From the NCBI GenBank assembly GCA_029252405.1, contig JAQXBM010000078.1, positions 1-38,684 of the forward strand: 38,684 bases of DNA, written 5' to 3'. A program made the translations under genes and the position numbers. A model generated the notes under the pieces. That model worked only from the letters and a program-made list of their open reading frames with translations. It was not told the origin of the DNA and made no database searches. Positions 7,877 through 15,720 of this stretch are shown piece by piece (the stretch's first letter is position 1; each line of letters starts with the position of its first letter). The stretch comes from Crocinitomicaceae bacterium. Lineage in GTDB: Bacteria > Bacteroidota > Bacteroidia > Flavobacteriales_D > Crocinitomicaceae.

Positions 7877-8746
7877 ATGAAAAAGTCAATTTTAGCGGTT
7901 GCAGTAATTCTTGGAACATCTGCAGCTTTCGCTCAAGACCTTACATCAAAAAAAGGAGAAAACTACTTACCAGAAGCTGGTGATTGGGCTGTCGGTATCG
8001 ACGCAACTCCACTTTTGGGGTACATTCAAGGAGTATTTGGATCAAACGGAGGTTCCTCTGCTGGATCTTGGTCATTCTTGAACGGTAACAACGTAATCAC
8101 TGGTAAGTACTTCGTTGCTGACGACTTGGCATACCGTGGTGGAGTGAACATTGGATTTACTTCAGTAACAAACAAATCATACACTGCTGCATTAGATGCA
8201 AACGGTGCTGTTGATCCAGATGCGGATCTAGTTATTGATGAAATGAATACTACTGGAAGCAACATTATGTTGACAGGTGGTTTAGAGTGGCGTAAAGGAT
8301 CTACTCGTCTTCAAGGATACTACGGAGGTGAGCTTGGTCTCGGTTTCGGTGGTGGAACTAAGACAGATTACACTTACGCAAACGCTTACTCGTGGAACGG
8401 TACTACTGGTACTGCAACGCAAACTCATGCGGTAGATGGTTCTGTTGATGTGAACAACGTAACACAAAAAGGTGGCGTAACGTTCGGATTAAGAGGATTC
8501 GTTGGAGCTGAGTACTTCGTATTGCCTAAATTGGCAGTAGGTGGTGAGTTCGGATGGGGACTTGGTCTTCAGACTTTCGGTACTGGAACGACTACGACTA
8601 CTCGTATCGAGCCAACTGCTGGACAGACTACTGAGCAAATCGAAACACAAACTGTTGCAGGAGGTTCTGCTTTTGGTTTGGGTACTGATAACACAAACCC
8701 ATTCTTCGGACCTACTGGTTCATTGCAAATTACTTTCTACTTCTAG
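7877..8746 (+). CDS. Outer-membrane beta-barrel protein of unknown function
   Basis: A 289-aa secreted protein with a signal peptide cleaved near AAFAQ. The rest alternates glycine, aromatic and Thr/Asn-rich strands, for example RLQGYYGGELGLGFGGGTKTDY and LAVGGEFGWGLGLQTFG, and ends in a C-terminal Phe (LQITFYF), the usual outer-membrane insertion signal. No catalytic motif is seen. Its codons are more uniform than those of its neighbours (many GGT, AAC, TAC, GTA) and it has its own promoter-like region and strong terminator, so I infer high expression as a separate unit between porQ and cmk. A major porin-like or structural outer-membrane protein is the likeliest role, but this is not shown. 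Confidence 0.75.
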   Translation: MKKSILAVAVILGTSAAFAQDLTSKKGENYLPEAGDWAVGIDATPLLGYIQGVFGSNGGSSAGSWSFLNGNNVITGKYFVADDLAYRGGVNIGFTSVTNKSYTAALDANGAVDPDADLVIDEMNTTGSNIMLTGGLEWRKGSTRLQGYYGGELGLGFGGGTKTDYTYANAYSWNGTTGTATQTHAVDGSVDVNNVTQKGGVTFGLRGFVGAEYFVLPKLAVGGEFGWGLGLQTFGTGTTTTTRIEPTAGQTTEQIETQTVAGGSAFGLGTDNTNPFFGPTGSLQITFYF

Positions 8747-8767
8747 GAATTAGAAATTCAAAATTGG

Positions 8768-8800
8768 AAAGGGATGATCGAAAGATTGTCCCTTTTTTTT
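8768..8800 (+). terminator. Intrinsic terminator after the barrel protein gene
   Basis: AAAGGGA (8768-8774) pairs with TCCCTTT (8789-8795). Within the loop ATC/GAT can close a GAAA tetraloop. The right arm runs into eight T in a row (8793-8800). Confidence 0.8.
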
Positions 8801-8852
8801 GTTTCCAATCTTTCCAAAATCTCTGAAATAATGCGTTTCTTTGTATACAACG

Positions 8853-9551
8853 ATGAGCGATAAAATCACCATAGCGATTGATGGATATTCTTCCTGCGGG
8901 AAAAGTACCCTCGCTAGGGAACTAGCAAAGTCTTTACATTACGTTTTTATCGACTCCGGGGCGATGTACCGAGGTGTTACCCTCTTTGCCCTCAAGAATG
9001 GTTGTATTTCGAACCGAGAACTGAACCGAGGATCACTGATCTCTCGTTTGGATGAAATTGAATTGAAATTTGTCCTCAACCCGGAAACAAAATCTCCAGA
9101 ACTGCTATTGAACGGCGAAAATGTCGAAAAAGAGATCCGAACACCTGAAGTTTCTTCATTCGTTTCTGAAGTGGCTGCGATTAAAGAAGTCCGCACGAAA
9201 CTCGTTGCAGAACAACAGAACATGGGAAATACTGGCGGTATCGTCATGGATGGTCGTGATATTGGGTCGGTCGTATTTCCAAATGCTGAATTGAAGCTAT
9301 TTGTTACGGCGGAAATCGACACGAGGGTTGAAAGAAGGTATCAAGAACTCATTTTCAGAGGAACGCCTACCACTAGAGAGGACGTTAGAGAAAATTTATT
9401 GAGAAGAGATCATATCGATAGTACTCGAAAAGAAAGCCCTCTCCTTCAAACTTCTGATGCAATTGTTATTGATAATACTGAACTTTCTAAATCAGAGCAA
9501 TTGACCATGGCACAAGGCTTTGTCGACCGCGCGATTTCTACGCTAGCTTAA
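8853..9551 (+). CDS. cmk: Cytidylate (CMP/dCMP) kinase
   Basis: Phosphorylates CMP and dCMP with ATP in pyrimidine nucleotide supply, in the cytoplasm. The 232-aa protein begins with a P-loop strand (ITIAIDGYSSCGKSTLA), then DSGAMYRGVTLFAL (CMP-binding segment) and MDGRDIGSVVFPNAELKLFVTA, with a later LRRDHIDSTRKESPL lid/substrate region. Length and order are typical of Cmk. The ATG at 8853 is chosen over the TTG twelve bases earlier since MSDKITIAIDG starts the fold, and TTTCTTTG at 8836-8843 could be a -7 element covering that TTG. Confidence 0.92.
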   Translation: MSDKITIAIDGYSSCGKSTLARELAKSLHYVFIDSGAMYRGVTLFALKNGCISNRELNRGSLISRLDEIELKFVLNPETKSPELLLNGENVEKEIRTPEVSSFVSEVAAIKEVRTKLVAEQQNMGNTGGIVMDGRDIGSVVFPNAELKLFVTAEIDTRVERRYQELIFRGTPTTREDVRENLLRRDHIDSTRKESPLLQTSDAIVIDNTELSKSEQLTMAQGFVDRAISTLA

Positions 9552-9626
9552 CCGTTGTTATTTAATTAACACTTTTTGCTTTTTCAAACATAATTTTATT
9601 ATTTTTATCGCACAACGATTCAGAGC

Positions 9627-10289
9627 ATGAGTTCCATTAGCAAGATTACCGAAGACATAATCAATCGCAGTCCCTTCCTTCGAGAAGCGATGACTGAAAA
9701 CCTGATCAATATCTCCGCATTGGCGAGAAAAATCAAACCAGAAATCGAAAAGACTGCTGGTAAAGAGATCAAAGAAGGTGCAATTGTAATGGCGATCAAA
9801 CGAATGACGCCAGGAGTTTATCACAAACTCAATGTGAAAATCAACAATATTATTGGAGGAATTGGCGATTTCTTAGTGAGAAGTGACCTCGTTGACTTCA
9901 CCTATGAAAATTCTGAGACAACACAACTGGCTCAAACGCGACTCATTCAATTCTTGCAAGAAGATAAAGACTGTTTCTTTACATTGTGTAAAGGTATCAC
10001 GGAAACGACATACATTCTCAACTCGAAATATGCTGGAGAAGTACATCAAATCTTTGGCAGTACGAACTTGAAATCTCACGGTAAGAACTTATCTTCGATA
10101 ACGGTGAAATTACCACACGCAAATACTGAGACTTACGGTGTTTACTACTATATTTTGAAGCATTTGGCTTGGGAAGGAATTAACATCGAGCAAGTCGTTT
10201 CTACCGCGAACGAGTTCACGGCTATTGTCAATTCAAACAATATTGATGAGGCCTTTAAGATTTTGATGCAGCTGAAGCGAAATACTTAA
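9627..10289 (+). CDS. ACT-domain protein with a helical N-terminal half, probable regulator
   Basis: A 220-aa soluble protein. The C-terminal part, about residues 165-218, reads as an ACT domain: ETYGVYYYILKHLAWEGINIEQVVSTANEFTAIVNSNNIDEAFKIL, beta-alpha-beta with the Gly turn seen in amino-acid-binding ACT folds. Residues 25-60 (NINISALARKIKPEIEK region, then AIVMAIKRM) could be a small helix-turn-helix or a conserved helical pair. Similar stand-alone ACT proteins in archaea and Bacteroidota are annotated as regulators of amino acid metabolism; a DNA-binding role here is inference. It has no enzyme motif. Its stop overlaps the convergent stop of the next gene within TTAA. Confidence 0.55.
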   Translation: MSSISKITEDIINRSPFLREAMTENLINISALARKIKPEIEKTAGKEIKEGAIVMAIKRMTPGVYHKLNVKINNIIGGIGDFLVRSDLVDFTYENSETTQLAQTRLIQFLQEDKDCFFTLCKGITETTYILNSKYAGEVHQIFGSTNLKSHGKNLSSITVKLPHANTETYGVYYYILKHLAWEGINIEQVVSTANEFTAIVNSNNIDEAFKILMQLKRNT

Positions 10290-10489
10290 GCTTCCGCACC
10301 TTCTGGATTCAAGCATTGCTCGTCCGGTTGCGCACCGCACAAACCACAAGCTGCACCCTTCTCAGTTAGGAGTGGATTGTTACTTGCACATGTTCCTGCG
10401 AACTCACCATCTTTCTTAGCCCAAATTTTGATTGCGATTCCTGCGAATCCTAATGCTAAAAGTCCGATACTTAATAAGACAACTTCCAT
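10286..10489 (-). CDS. NqrM-like Cys-rich small membrane protein
   Basis: A 67-aa protein with one hydrophobic helix at residues 2-23 and a cytosolic or periplasmic tail with four cysteines: C34, C48, C51 and C59 (GTCASN ... ACGLCG ... DEQC). The layout resembles NqrM (DUF539), a factor needed to deliver iron for the NqrD/NqrE cysteine centre of the Na+-pumping NADH:quinone reductase. In Bacteroidota such genes often carry the label membrane or secreted protein. No nqr gene lies in this window, so the link is by pattern only. It may instead be another small metal-binding membrane peptide. A well-formed promoter lies directly upstream. Confidence 0.55.
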   Translation of the reverse strand: MEVVLLSIGLLALGFAGIAIKIWAKKDGEFAGTCASNNPLLTEKGAACGLCGAQPDEQCLNPEGAEA

Positions 10490-10504
10490 TTCTTAAACTT
10501 TTTA

Positions 10505-10537
10505 CAAAGGTACAACTTAAACCTTAATTCTGATCAA
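10505..10537 (-). promoter_or_regulatory. Promoter of the NqrM-like gene
   Basis: On the minus strand TACCTTTG (10512-10505) is an exact -7 match 15 bases before the ATG, with TTG at 10537-10535 as -33, spaced 22 bases. The -33 lies within the 3' end of the upstream lipoprotein gene. Confidence 0.55.
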
Positions 10538-11264
10538 TTAATTCGCCTTCTCCGTACTGATTATATTCCAGGAAAGTTGGAGTTCCAATGTACCAGACGT
10601 CCCCGTACGATGATGTTTCAACGCGCGCCGCTGTTCCACCGAGATTAATCTTCATTCGTTCAGAGCTCGACGAGATGACCGTTGCAGAATCTTGGATTTG
10701 CAGATCGTAGAGATCTCCGAAACCGTTATCGCGCAAATCAATTTTTAAATAGTTCGTTTGACCTTCCACGTCGTAATTCCCCCAACCGAATCCCGATCCT
10801 AGAAACAGTGAATTGCAATTCAAATTAAGATTGCACTGCCCTGCCCCTTCCTCAATAACAAAGGTGAGATAAGGTAAATCCAGTTGATTCGAACAGCTTA
10901 GCTCTTTCGTCCCTCTGAAAAGAACATTGATCACATTAATTAAATGAATCTCGACTTCAATGACATGTTTATACGATCGAAGAAAATTACAAGTGTTATT
11001 GTTTTCGATAGTCAGCTTCCCATCAGTAACATCTAGCTGAATGAAATTTATCAGGTTCTCTCCTCCTCGCACTATGACTTTTTCAACTGTATCTTGAACG
11101 AGTACGACTTTCATTTTCGGACCGATATCCAACTTATTAAATGGATCGACTTCATGCACTAGCTCCGCATCTGCTCCAGCGGATTTCACACACCGACGAT
11201 TTTCTGCCTTCTTGCATGCAGCAAGCGACATCAATCCCATTAAACAAATTAGTAATCCTCTCAT
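10524..11264 (-). CDS. DUF2807 (GIN-domain) lipoprotein
   Basis: A 246-aa lipoprotein: short hydrophobic leader with a lipobox LAAC at residues 14-17, so Cys17 would be lipidated. The body fits the DUF2807 beta-helix (auto-transporter adhesin head GIN domain): FNKLDIGPKMKVVLVQDTVEKVIVRG, DGKLTIENN, then repeated short strands, ending with YGDVWYIGTPTFLEYNQYGEGEL. The domain is widespread in Bacteroidota; its function is unknown, with envelope or adhesion roles proposed. Its ATG overlaps the stop of the lipid A deacylase gene by four bases, so both are probably translated from one message. Confidence 0.75.
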   Translation of the reverse strand: MRGLLICLMGLMSLAACKKAENRRCVKSAGADAELVHEVDPFNKLDIGPKMKVVLVQDTVEKVIVRGGENLINFIQLDVTDGKLTIENNNTCNFLRSYKHVIEVEIHLINVINVLFRGTKELSCSNQLDLPYLTFVIEEGAGQCNLNLNCNSLFLGSGFGWGNYDVEGQTNYLKIDLRDNGFGDLYDLQIQDSATVISSSSERMKINLGGTAARVETSSYGDVWYIGTPTFLEYNQYGEGELIDQN

Positions 11265-12340
11265 CTTCCGAAGCTATATCCAATTCCGTATTCAAAGTAA
11301 TCTGCTCTTGCCCAATGTGACTTGAGCGCGATTCCAAGATTGATCCCATTGTCGAATACGTATCTCACCCCAACTCGGTGATAAAATCGATCAATTGGAG
11401 AAAACTTATCGCGAACGTAAACCCCCATCCCGAAAACGAAATGTAAATGATCCAAAGGCAGAATATACCCAGCGAAGGCGCCCAATTGAATCAAATCCAA
11501 TTGAGTTTTCGGCACTTCCGGCTTGAATTCCACATTCGATTGCTTTGACATAATATCAAATGAAAGCTCCAGTCCAGCCTTGTCTCCAAGCATCTTACGA
11601 CCGAATAAACTTAAAGCGATAACTGGGTAACGTTTTCCTCCTGTTGGGAAATTCATCGACGCTGAACCGATTCCTAAGGCTCCAAAGTAATAGATTTGTT
11701 TTCCCAATCCAGCTACAGCGCAGGTATCGCAGAAATTGCTTTGTTGAATGCGACGTCCATAACCCAAACTCACGTAGGGCAAATTCAATCCTAAATTCGG
11801 AACTTTCGTCGCTCCATTCGAGAAATGCGTCATATCTAATCCAACAATCGCAGAATTATTCCCAAAAACGAAACGACTCTCAACCCCTGCTACAATCATC
11901 GCGTTGAAATGAGTCGAAACGGCTGCACTCAAGATATTGTTGTCTGGATCATATACCTTGGTTCCATATCCTAAGCCTCCTCCCATTTTAAACGAGAACG
12001 TATAAAACTTCTGTTTAATCAAAGGATAACTAACGAATGCGTACGAACCAAAATAATGTCCTAGTAACTCTCGGTTCCCAACAGATCCAAAGAATGCCGT
12101 AACTCCGTACGTAGGTTTTTTATATTGATAGTGCCAATCTTTTTGCCCTTTTGCTTGAATCAAATAGCTCACTTCTCCACCAAATGCGTGCTCGGTAGGT
12201 AAATGGCCAATCATTCCTCTGTGCGCTGCCAAAAAACCCGCTTTGAATTTACCCTCTACCCAGATCTCATCTTTTCCCAAAGGCTGAGCATTGGCCGAGG
12301 CACTCAAAAGAAGAATGTAAAGCGAAAGAATTAAGCGCAT
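11261..12340 (-). CDS. Acyloxyacyl hydrolase / lipid A 3-O-deacylase (PagL-like) barrel
   Basis: A 359-aa outer-membrane protein with signal peptide ending ASANAQ. The PagL-type active segment is visible in DMTHFSNGATKVPNLGLN near residue 192: the His-x-Ser pair followed by the NxGxN-type loop. PagL enzymes remove the 3-O acyl chain from lipid A, altering the outer leaflet. At about 340 aa mature it is about twice as long as classical PagL (around 170 aa), but Bacteroidota acyloxyacyl hydrolases of this larger size are common. The gene leads a two-gene unit with the DUF2807 lipoprotein, suggesting a joint envelope role. Confidence 0.75.
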   Translation of the reverse strand: MRLILSLYILLLSASANAQPLGKDEIWVEGKFKAGFLAAHRGMIGHLPTEHAFGGEVSYLIQAKGQKDWHYQYKKPTYGVTAFFGSVGNRELLGHYFGSYAFVSYPLIKQKFYTFSFKMGGGLGYGTKVYDPDNNILSAAVSTHFNAMIVAGVESRFVFGNNSAIVGLDMTHFSNGATKVPNLGLNLPYVSLGYGRRIQQSNFCDTCAVAGLGKQIYYFGALGIGSASMNFPTGGKRYPVIALSLFGRKMLGDKAGLELSFDIMSKQSNVEFKPEVPKTQLDLIQLGAFAGYILPLDHLHFVFGMGVYVRDKFSPIDRFYHRVGVRYVFDNGINLGIALKSHWARADYFEYGIGYSFGR

Positions 12341-12345
12341 GGCAG

Positions 12346-12353
12346 CAAATTTA
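12346..12353 (-). promoter_or_regulatory. Possible -7 element of the lipid A deacylase operon
   Basis: TAAATTTG on the minus strand, an exact match, but only five bases before the ATG at 12340, so the transcript would be leaderless or nearly so. Confidence 0.3.
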
Positions 12354-12383
12354 CAAATTCCAAAGTAGATGCTGAATTAATCT

Positions 12384-12391
12384 TAATTTTG
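12384..12391 (+). promoter_or_regulatory. -7 promoter element of mazG
   Basis: TAATTTTG is an exact TAnnTTTG match 23 bases before the mazG ATG. No clear -33 TTG at standard spacing. Confidence 0.4.
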
Positions 12392-12414
12392 CCATTCATC
12401 ATTGAAAGAAAAAC

Positions 12415-13194
12415 ATGGATCAGCGCCTCGTTGCCTTTGAACGCTTACTGAATATAATGGACGATCTCCGAGAGAAATGTCCATGGGATAAAAAGCAAAC
12501 GCTTGATTCATTGCGCCACCTCACCATCGAAGAAACCTACGAATTGGCTGATGCAATCACAAACAATGATTTAAATGAACTCAAGGGAGAAATTGGAGAT
12601 TTGTTCTTGCACATGGTGTTTTATTGCAAAATTGGATCGGAACAAAATGCATTCGATGTCACTGACGTATTGAACGGTATTTCCGACAAACTTGTTCACC
12701 GTCATCCTCATATTTATGGAGATGTTGTAGCTGATTCTGAAGAAGAAGTGAAATCAAACTGGGAAAAGCTCAAACTGAAGGAAGGCAAGAAATCCGTGCT
12801 TCAGGGAGTTCCAAAATCGCTTCCTGCTTTGGTGAAAGCCTATCGAATTCAGGAAAAAGCCAAAGGAATTGGTTTCGAGTGGGAAAAGCGTTCAGATGTC
12901 TGGAAAAAGGTTGAGGAAGAATTAAGTGAACTCAATGAAGAAGTTGAAGCTGAAAAGCTATCCAAAGAGAAAATTGAAGATGAATTTGGCGACGTATTAT
13001 TCTCATTGATCAATTATGCACGCTTCATTGACATTAATCCTGAAGATGCTCTATCACGAACGAATCAGAAGTTTATCAAGCGTTTTACTTTGATGGAAGA
13101 ACTTATGAAAAAAGAAGGTCATCCCGTTGGAGAAACCGATTTGGAAACGATGGATCAGTATTGGGAAAAAGCCAAAATTATTCAGCGAAGCTAA
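12415..13194 (+). CDS. mazG: Nucleoside triphosphate pyrophosphohydrolase MazG
   Basis: Hydrolyses NTPs and dNTPs to the monophosphate and pyrophosphate, a house-cleaning or ppGpp-modulating role in the cytoplasm. The 259-aa protein has both MazG modules, as in E. coli (263 aa). First module: CPWDKKQTLDSLRHLTIEETYEL with the EExxE metal motif and EIGDLFLHMVF. Linker with HRHPHIYGD. Second module: VEEELSELNEEV and EDEFGDVLFSLINYARF. It is followed by the TonB receptor after 108 bases with a separate promoter, so co-transcription is uncertain. Confidence 0.93.
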   Translation: MDQRLVAFERLLNIMDDLREKCPWDKKQTLDSLRHLTIEETYELADAITNNDLNELKGEIGDLFLHMVFYCKIGSEQNAFDVTDVLNGISDKLVHRHPHIYGDVVADSEEEVKSNWEKLKLKEGKKSVLQGVPKSLPALVKAYRIQEKAKGIGFEWEKRSDVWKKVEEELSELNEEVEAEKLSKEKIEDEFGDVLFSLINYARFIDINPEDALSRTNQKFIKRFTLMEELMKKEGHPVGETDLETMDQYWEKAKIIQRS

Positions 13195-13242
13195 ACCGTT
13201 GAATCAATTTTTACTACCGTTTAAATCCTTTACGGCAAAAGC

Positions 13243-13274
13243 TTGAATTAATTACGCACTTTGTTGTATCTTCG
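13243..13274 (+). promoter_or_regulatory. Promoter of the TonB-dependent receptor gene
   Basis: TTG at 13243-13245 and TATCTTCG at 13267-13274 (5 of 6 fixed bases of TAnnTTTG) are spaced 21 bases, 28 bases before the ATG. Confidence 0.4.
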
Positions 13275-13302
13275 CTGCACTTAAATCTGCTTATTTAGGC
13301 TT

Positions 13303-15642
13303 ATGAAACTGTTAATTACTCTAGTTCTCTCCCTCGCATTCTCGTCCGTTGCTCTCTCTCAGGATTTTACGATTCGCGGATTCATCTATGATGATAAAGG
13401 GGAACCAATGCCCTTTGAAAAAGTTCGTCTTCTTTCGAACGATAGTACTCTCCTCGAAGGAGCTGATACAAATGTCGATGGTCTTTATTCTTTCTCAAAA
13501 CTGAAAAAAGGGTCGTACATCATTAAAATTCAATCTGCTGAGTTCAAAACTCAGACAAAGAACATTGATGTAAAAGCTGCCAAAGGCGTAACAATCGCAA
13601 CATTCAACCTCACGAAACGAAGCGATGTTTTGGATTTGGACGATATCATTGTTAGTGCGGCAGATGCACGAAAACGAAGCGAAATCCTTATCTCTGAAAT
13701 CAAGTTGGACAAAAAAGGACTCGAAAGAATCCCATCCATGGGAGCTGAGAACGATATCGTTGGAGCATTTAGTGTGACTCCAGGGGTAACAACAACAGGA
13801 GATCAAGGTGGTCAACTTTACGTTCGTGGAGGAACACCTATTCAAAACAAAATATTATTGGATGGAATGACTATCTACAGTCCGTTCCACTCTATCGGTT
13901 TCTTCTCCGTTTTTGAAACGGAATTGATCCAAAACGCAACAATCCTAACCGGTGGATTCGATGCTCAGTACGGAGGACGTATCTCTTCTGTAATGGATAT
14001 CACTTACCGAGATGGAAATAGAAAACAATTTGGTGGAAAGGTTTCAGTTTCTCCATTTATGGCCAAAGCAGTGCTTGAAGGACCAATGGGTAAACAAAAA
14101 GAAGACGGACGACCACCAGCGGGATCGTACATCTTTTCTGCGAAACACAGTTTACTCGATAATACGTCACAAGGACTTTACCCTCGAATCAATGAAGGAA
14201 ATGGGATGCCATTCACCTTTACGGATGTTTATGGAAAAATGACCATCAAAGGAGATGGCGGATCAAAGTTTAGTCTTTTTGGTTTCCATAACAGAGACAG
14301 TGTGGATTACGGAATTGCTGATTTAGACTGGCAATCTTCTGGAGGAGGTATGAACTTCTTACTTGTACCATCAAGTTCAGCCATTGTTATTAAAGGTCAC
14401 GTAAACGGATCACACTACCAGACCTCATTCTTGGAGCAAGGTTCTCCATTAAGAACTAGTTCTATCGGTGGATTCGACCTTGGATTTGATTTCACATACT
14501 TCCTTGCAAACGAGGGAGAATTAAATTACGGAATCAACTTGAGTGGATTTAATGTTGATTTTGAAACATACAACGAACTAAATAGAAAAATCGAAAACGT
14601 TAACTGGTCAACAGAGATTGGTGCATTCGTTAGCTACCGATTTGTATCGACGCGCTGGGTGATTCAGCCAAGTATTCGATTCCAGGCATACGCATCACTT
14701 AGTACTGTATCTCCGGAACCACGTTTAGGACTTAAATTCAACGCTACTGATAAGTTGAGATTCAAAATGTCTGGAGGGCGTTTCTCACAGAACTTTACGT
14801 CTGCATCATCGGATAAAGACATCGTGAACTTGTTCAATGGATTGCTTTCGGCTCCAACGGATGTTCAGAGCACATTCATCACTCAGTACCAGAACGAAAG
14901 AAATCCTGAAAACGGATTGCAGTATGCATGGCACGCGATCTTAGGATTTGAATACGATTTAACGAAAAAGATCGCCATCAACGTTGAGGGATACTACAAG
15001 TACTTCTCTCAATTGAGTAACATCAACCAAAACAAAATTTACGCGAACGACGATAGTTTCCCAGAAATTGATGATATCTACAAGAAAGATTTCATTCTTG
15101 AGAACGGAGAATCATACGGAGTTGATTTCTTAGTGAAATATTCTGATGCTCGTTTGTTCTTATGGGGAGTTTACTCTTTAGGAAAATCAACGCGTTGGGA
15201 TGGATTCATTACTTACGCGCCGGTATTCGACCGCCGTCACAATGTGAACTTGGTTGGAACGTACTTGTTCGGAAAGAAGAAAGATTTGGAGGTGAGTGTT
15301 CGTTGGAACCTTGGTTCTGGTCTACCATTTACACCAACTGCTGGATTCTACGAAGAAAACAACTTCGCTGGAGGTGTAACGACAGATTACACAACAACGA
15401 ATCCAAACTATGTATCGACAAACTTGGGTGAATTCAACAGCCAACGTTTACCTTACTACCACAGATTGGACATCACCGTGAAGAAAGGATTCATCTTCGA
15501 AAACAAAAGTGTATTGGAAGTTATTGGATCGATCACGAACATTTACGATCGTAACAACATCTTCTACGTGAATCGTGTAACTGGAGAAACTATCTACCAA
15601 TTCCCTATTCTTCCAAGTTTAGGTGTGAGTTACAAGTTTTAA
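13303..15642 (+). CDS. TonB-dependent outer-membrane receptor with carboxypeptidase-like regulatory domain
   Basis: Outer-membrane active transporter of 779 aa. A signal peptide ends at VALSQ. Residues 22-110 form a carboxypeptidase-D regulatory beta-sandwich (FTIRGFIYDDKGEPMPFEKV). The plug follows: GAFSVTPGVTTTGDQGGQLYVRGG, then ILLDGMTIYSPFH and GGFDAQYGGRISSVMDI. The remaining about 530 aa are barrel strands, ending in a C-terminal Phe (LPSLGVSYKF). The N-terminal domain is typical of SusC-like Bacteroidota receptors, but no SusD partner lies next to it and at 779 aa it is shorter than SusC (about 1000), so a siderophore, metal or peptide substrate is as likely as a glycan. Ends at a strong terminator. 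Confidence 0.88.
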   Translation: MKLLITLVLSLAFSSVALSQDFTIRGFIYDDKGEPMPFEKVRLLSNDSTLLEGADTNVDGLYSFSKLKKGSYIIKIQSAEFKTQTKNIDVKAAKGVTIATFNLTKRSDVLDLDDIIVSAADARKRSEILISEIKLDKKGLERIPSMGAENDIVGAFSVTPGVTTTGDQGGQLYVRGGTPIQNKILLDGMTIYSPFHSIGFFSVFETELIQNATILTGGFDAQYGGRISSVMDITYRDGNRKQFGGKVSVSPFMAKAVLEGPMGKQKEDGRPPAGSYIFSAKHSLLDNTSQGLYPRINEGNGMPFTFTDVYGKMTIKGDGGSKFSLFGFHNRDSVDYGIADLDWQSSGGGMNFLLVPSSSAIVIKGHVNGSHYQTSFLEQGSPLRTSSIGGFDLGFDFTYFLANEGELNYGINLSGFNVDFETYNELNRKIENVNWSTEIGAFVSYRFVSTRWVIQPSIRFQAYASLSTVSPEPRLGLKFNATDKLRFKMSGGRFSQNFTSASSDKDIVNLFNGLLSAPTDVQSTFITQYQNERNPENGLQYAWHAILGFEYDLTKKIAINVEGYYKYFSQLSNINQNKIYANDDSFPEIDDIYKKDFILENGESYGVDFLVKYSDARLFLWGVYSLGKSTRWDGFITYAPVFDRRHNVNLVGTYLFGKKKDLEVSVRWNLGSGLPFTPTAGFYEENNFAGGVTTDYTTTNPNYVSTNLGEFNSQRLPYYHRLDITVKKGFIFENKSVLEVIGSITNIYDRNNIFYVNRVTGETIYQFPILPSLGVSYKF

Positions 15643-15664
15643 GAAACATACCCGAAAGGCATAA

Positions 15665-15699
15665 AAAAATCCCCCGACGCTAAATGTCGGGGGATTTTT
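15665..15699. terminator. Bidirectional terminator
   Basis: AAAAATCCCCCGAC (15665-15678) pairs perfectly with GTCGGGGGATTTTT (15686-15699) around a 7-base loop. A and T tracts on both flanks make it functional on both strands, serving the TonB receptor gene on + and the M61 peptidase gene on -. Confidence 0.9.
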
Positions 15700-15720
15700 C
15701 ATTTAAAGGCTTTTATCTTT

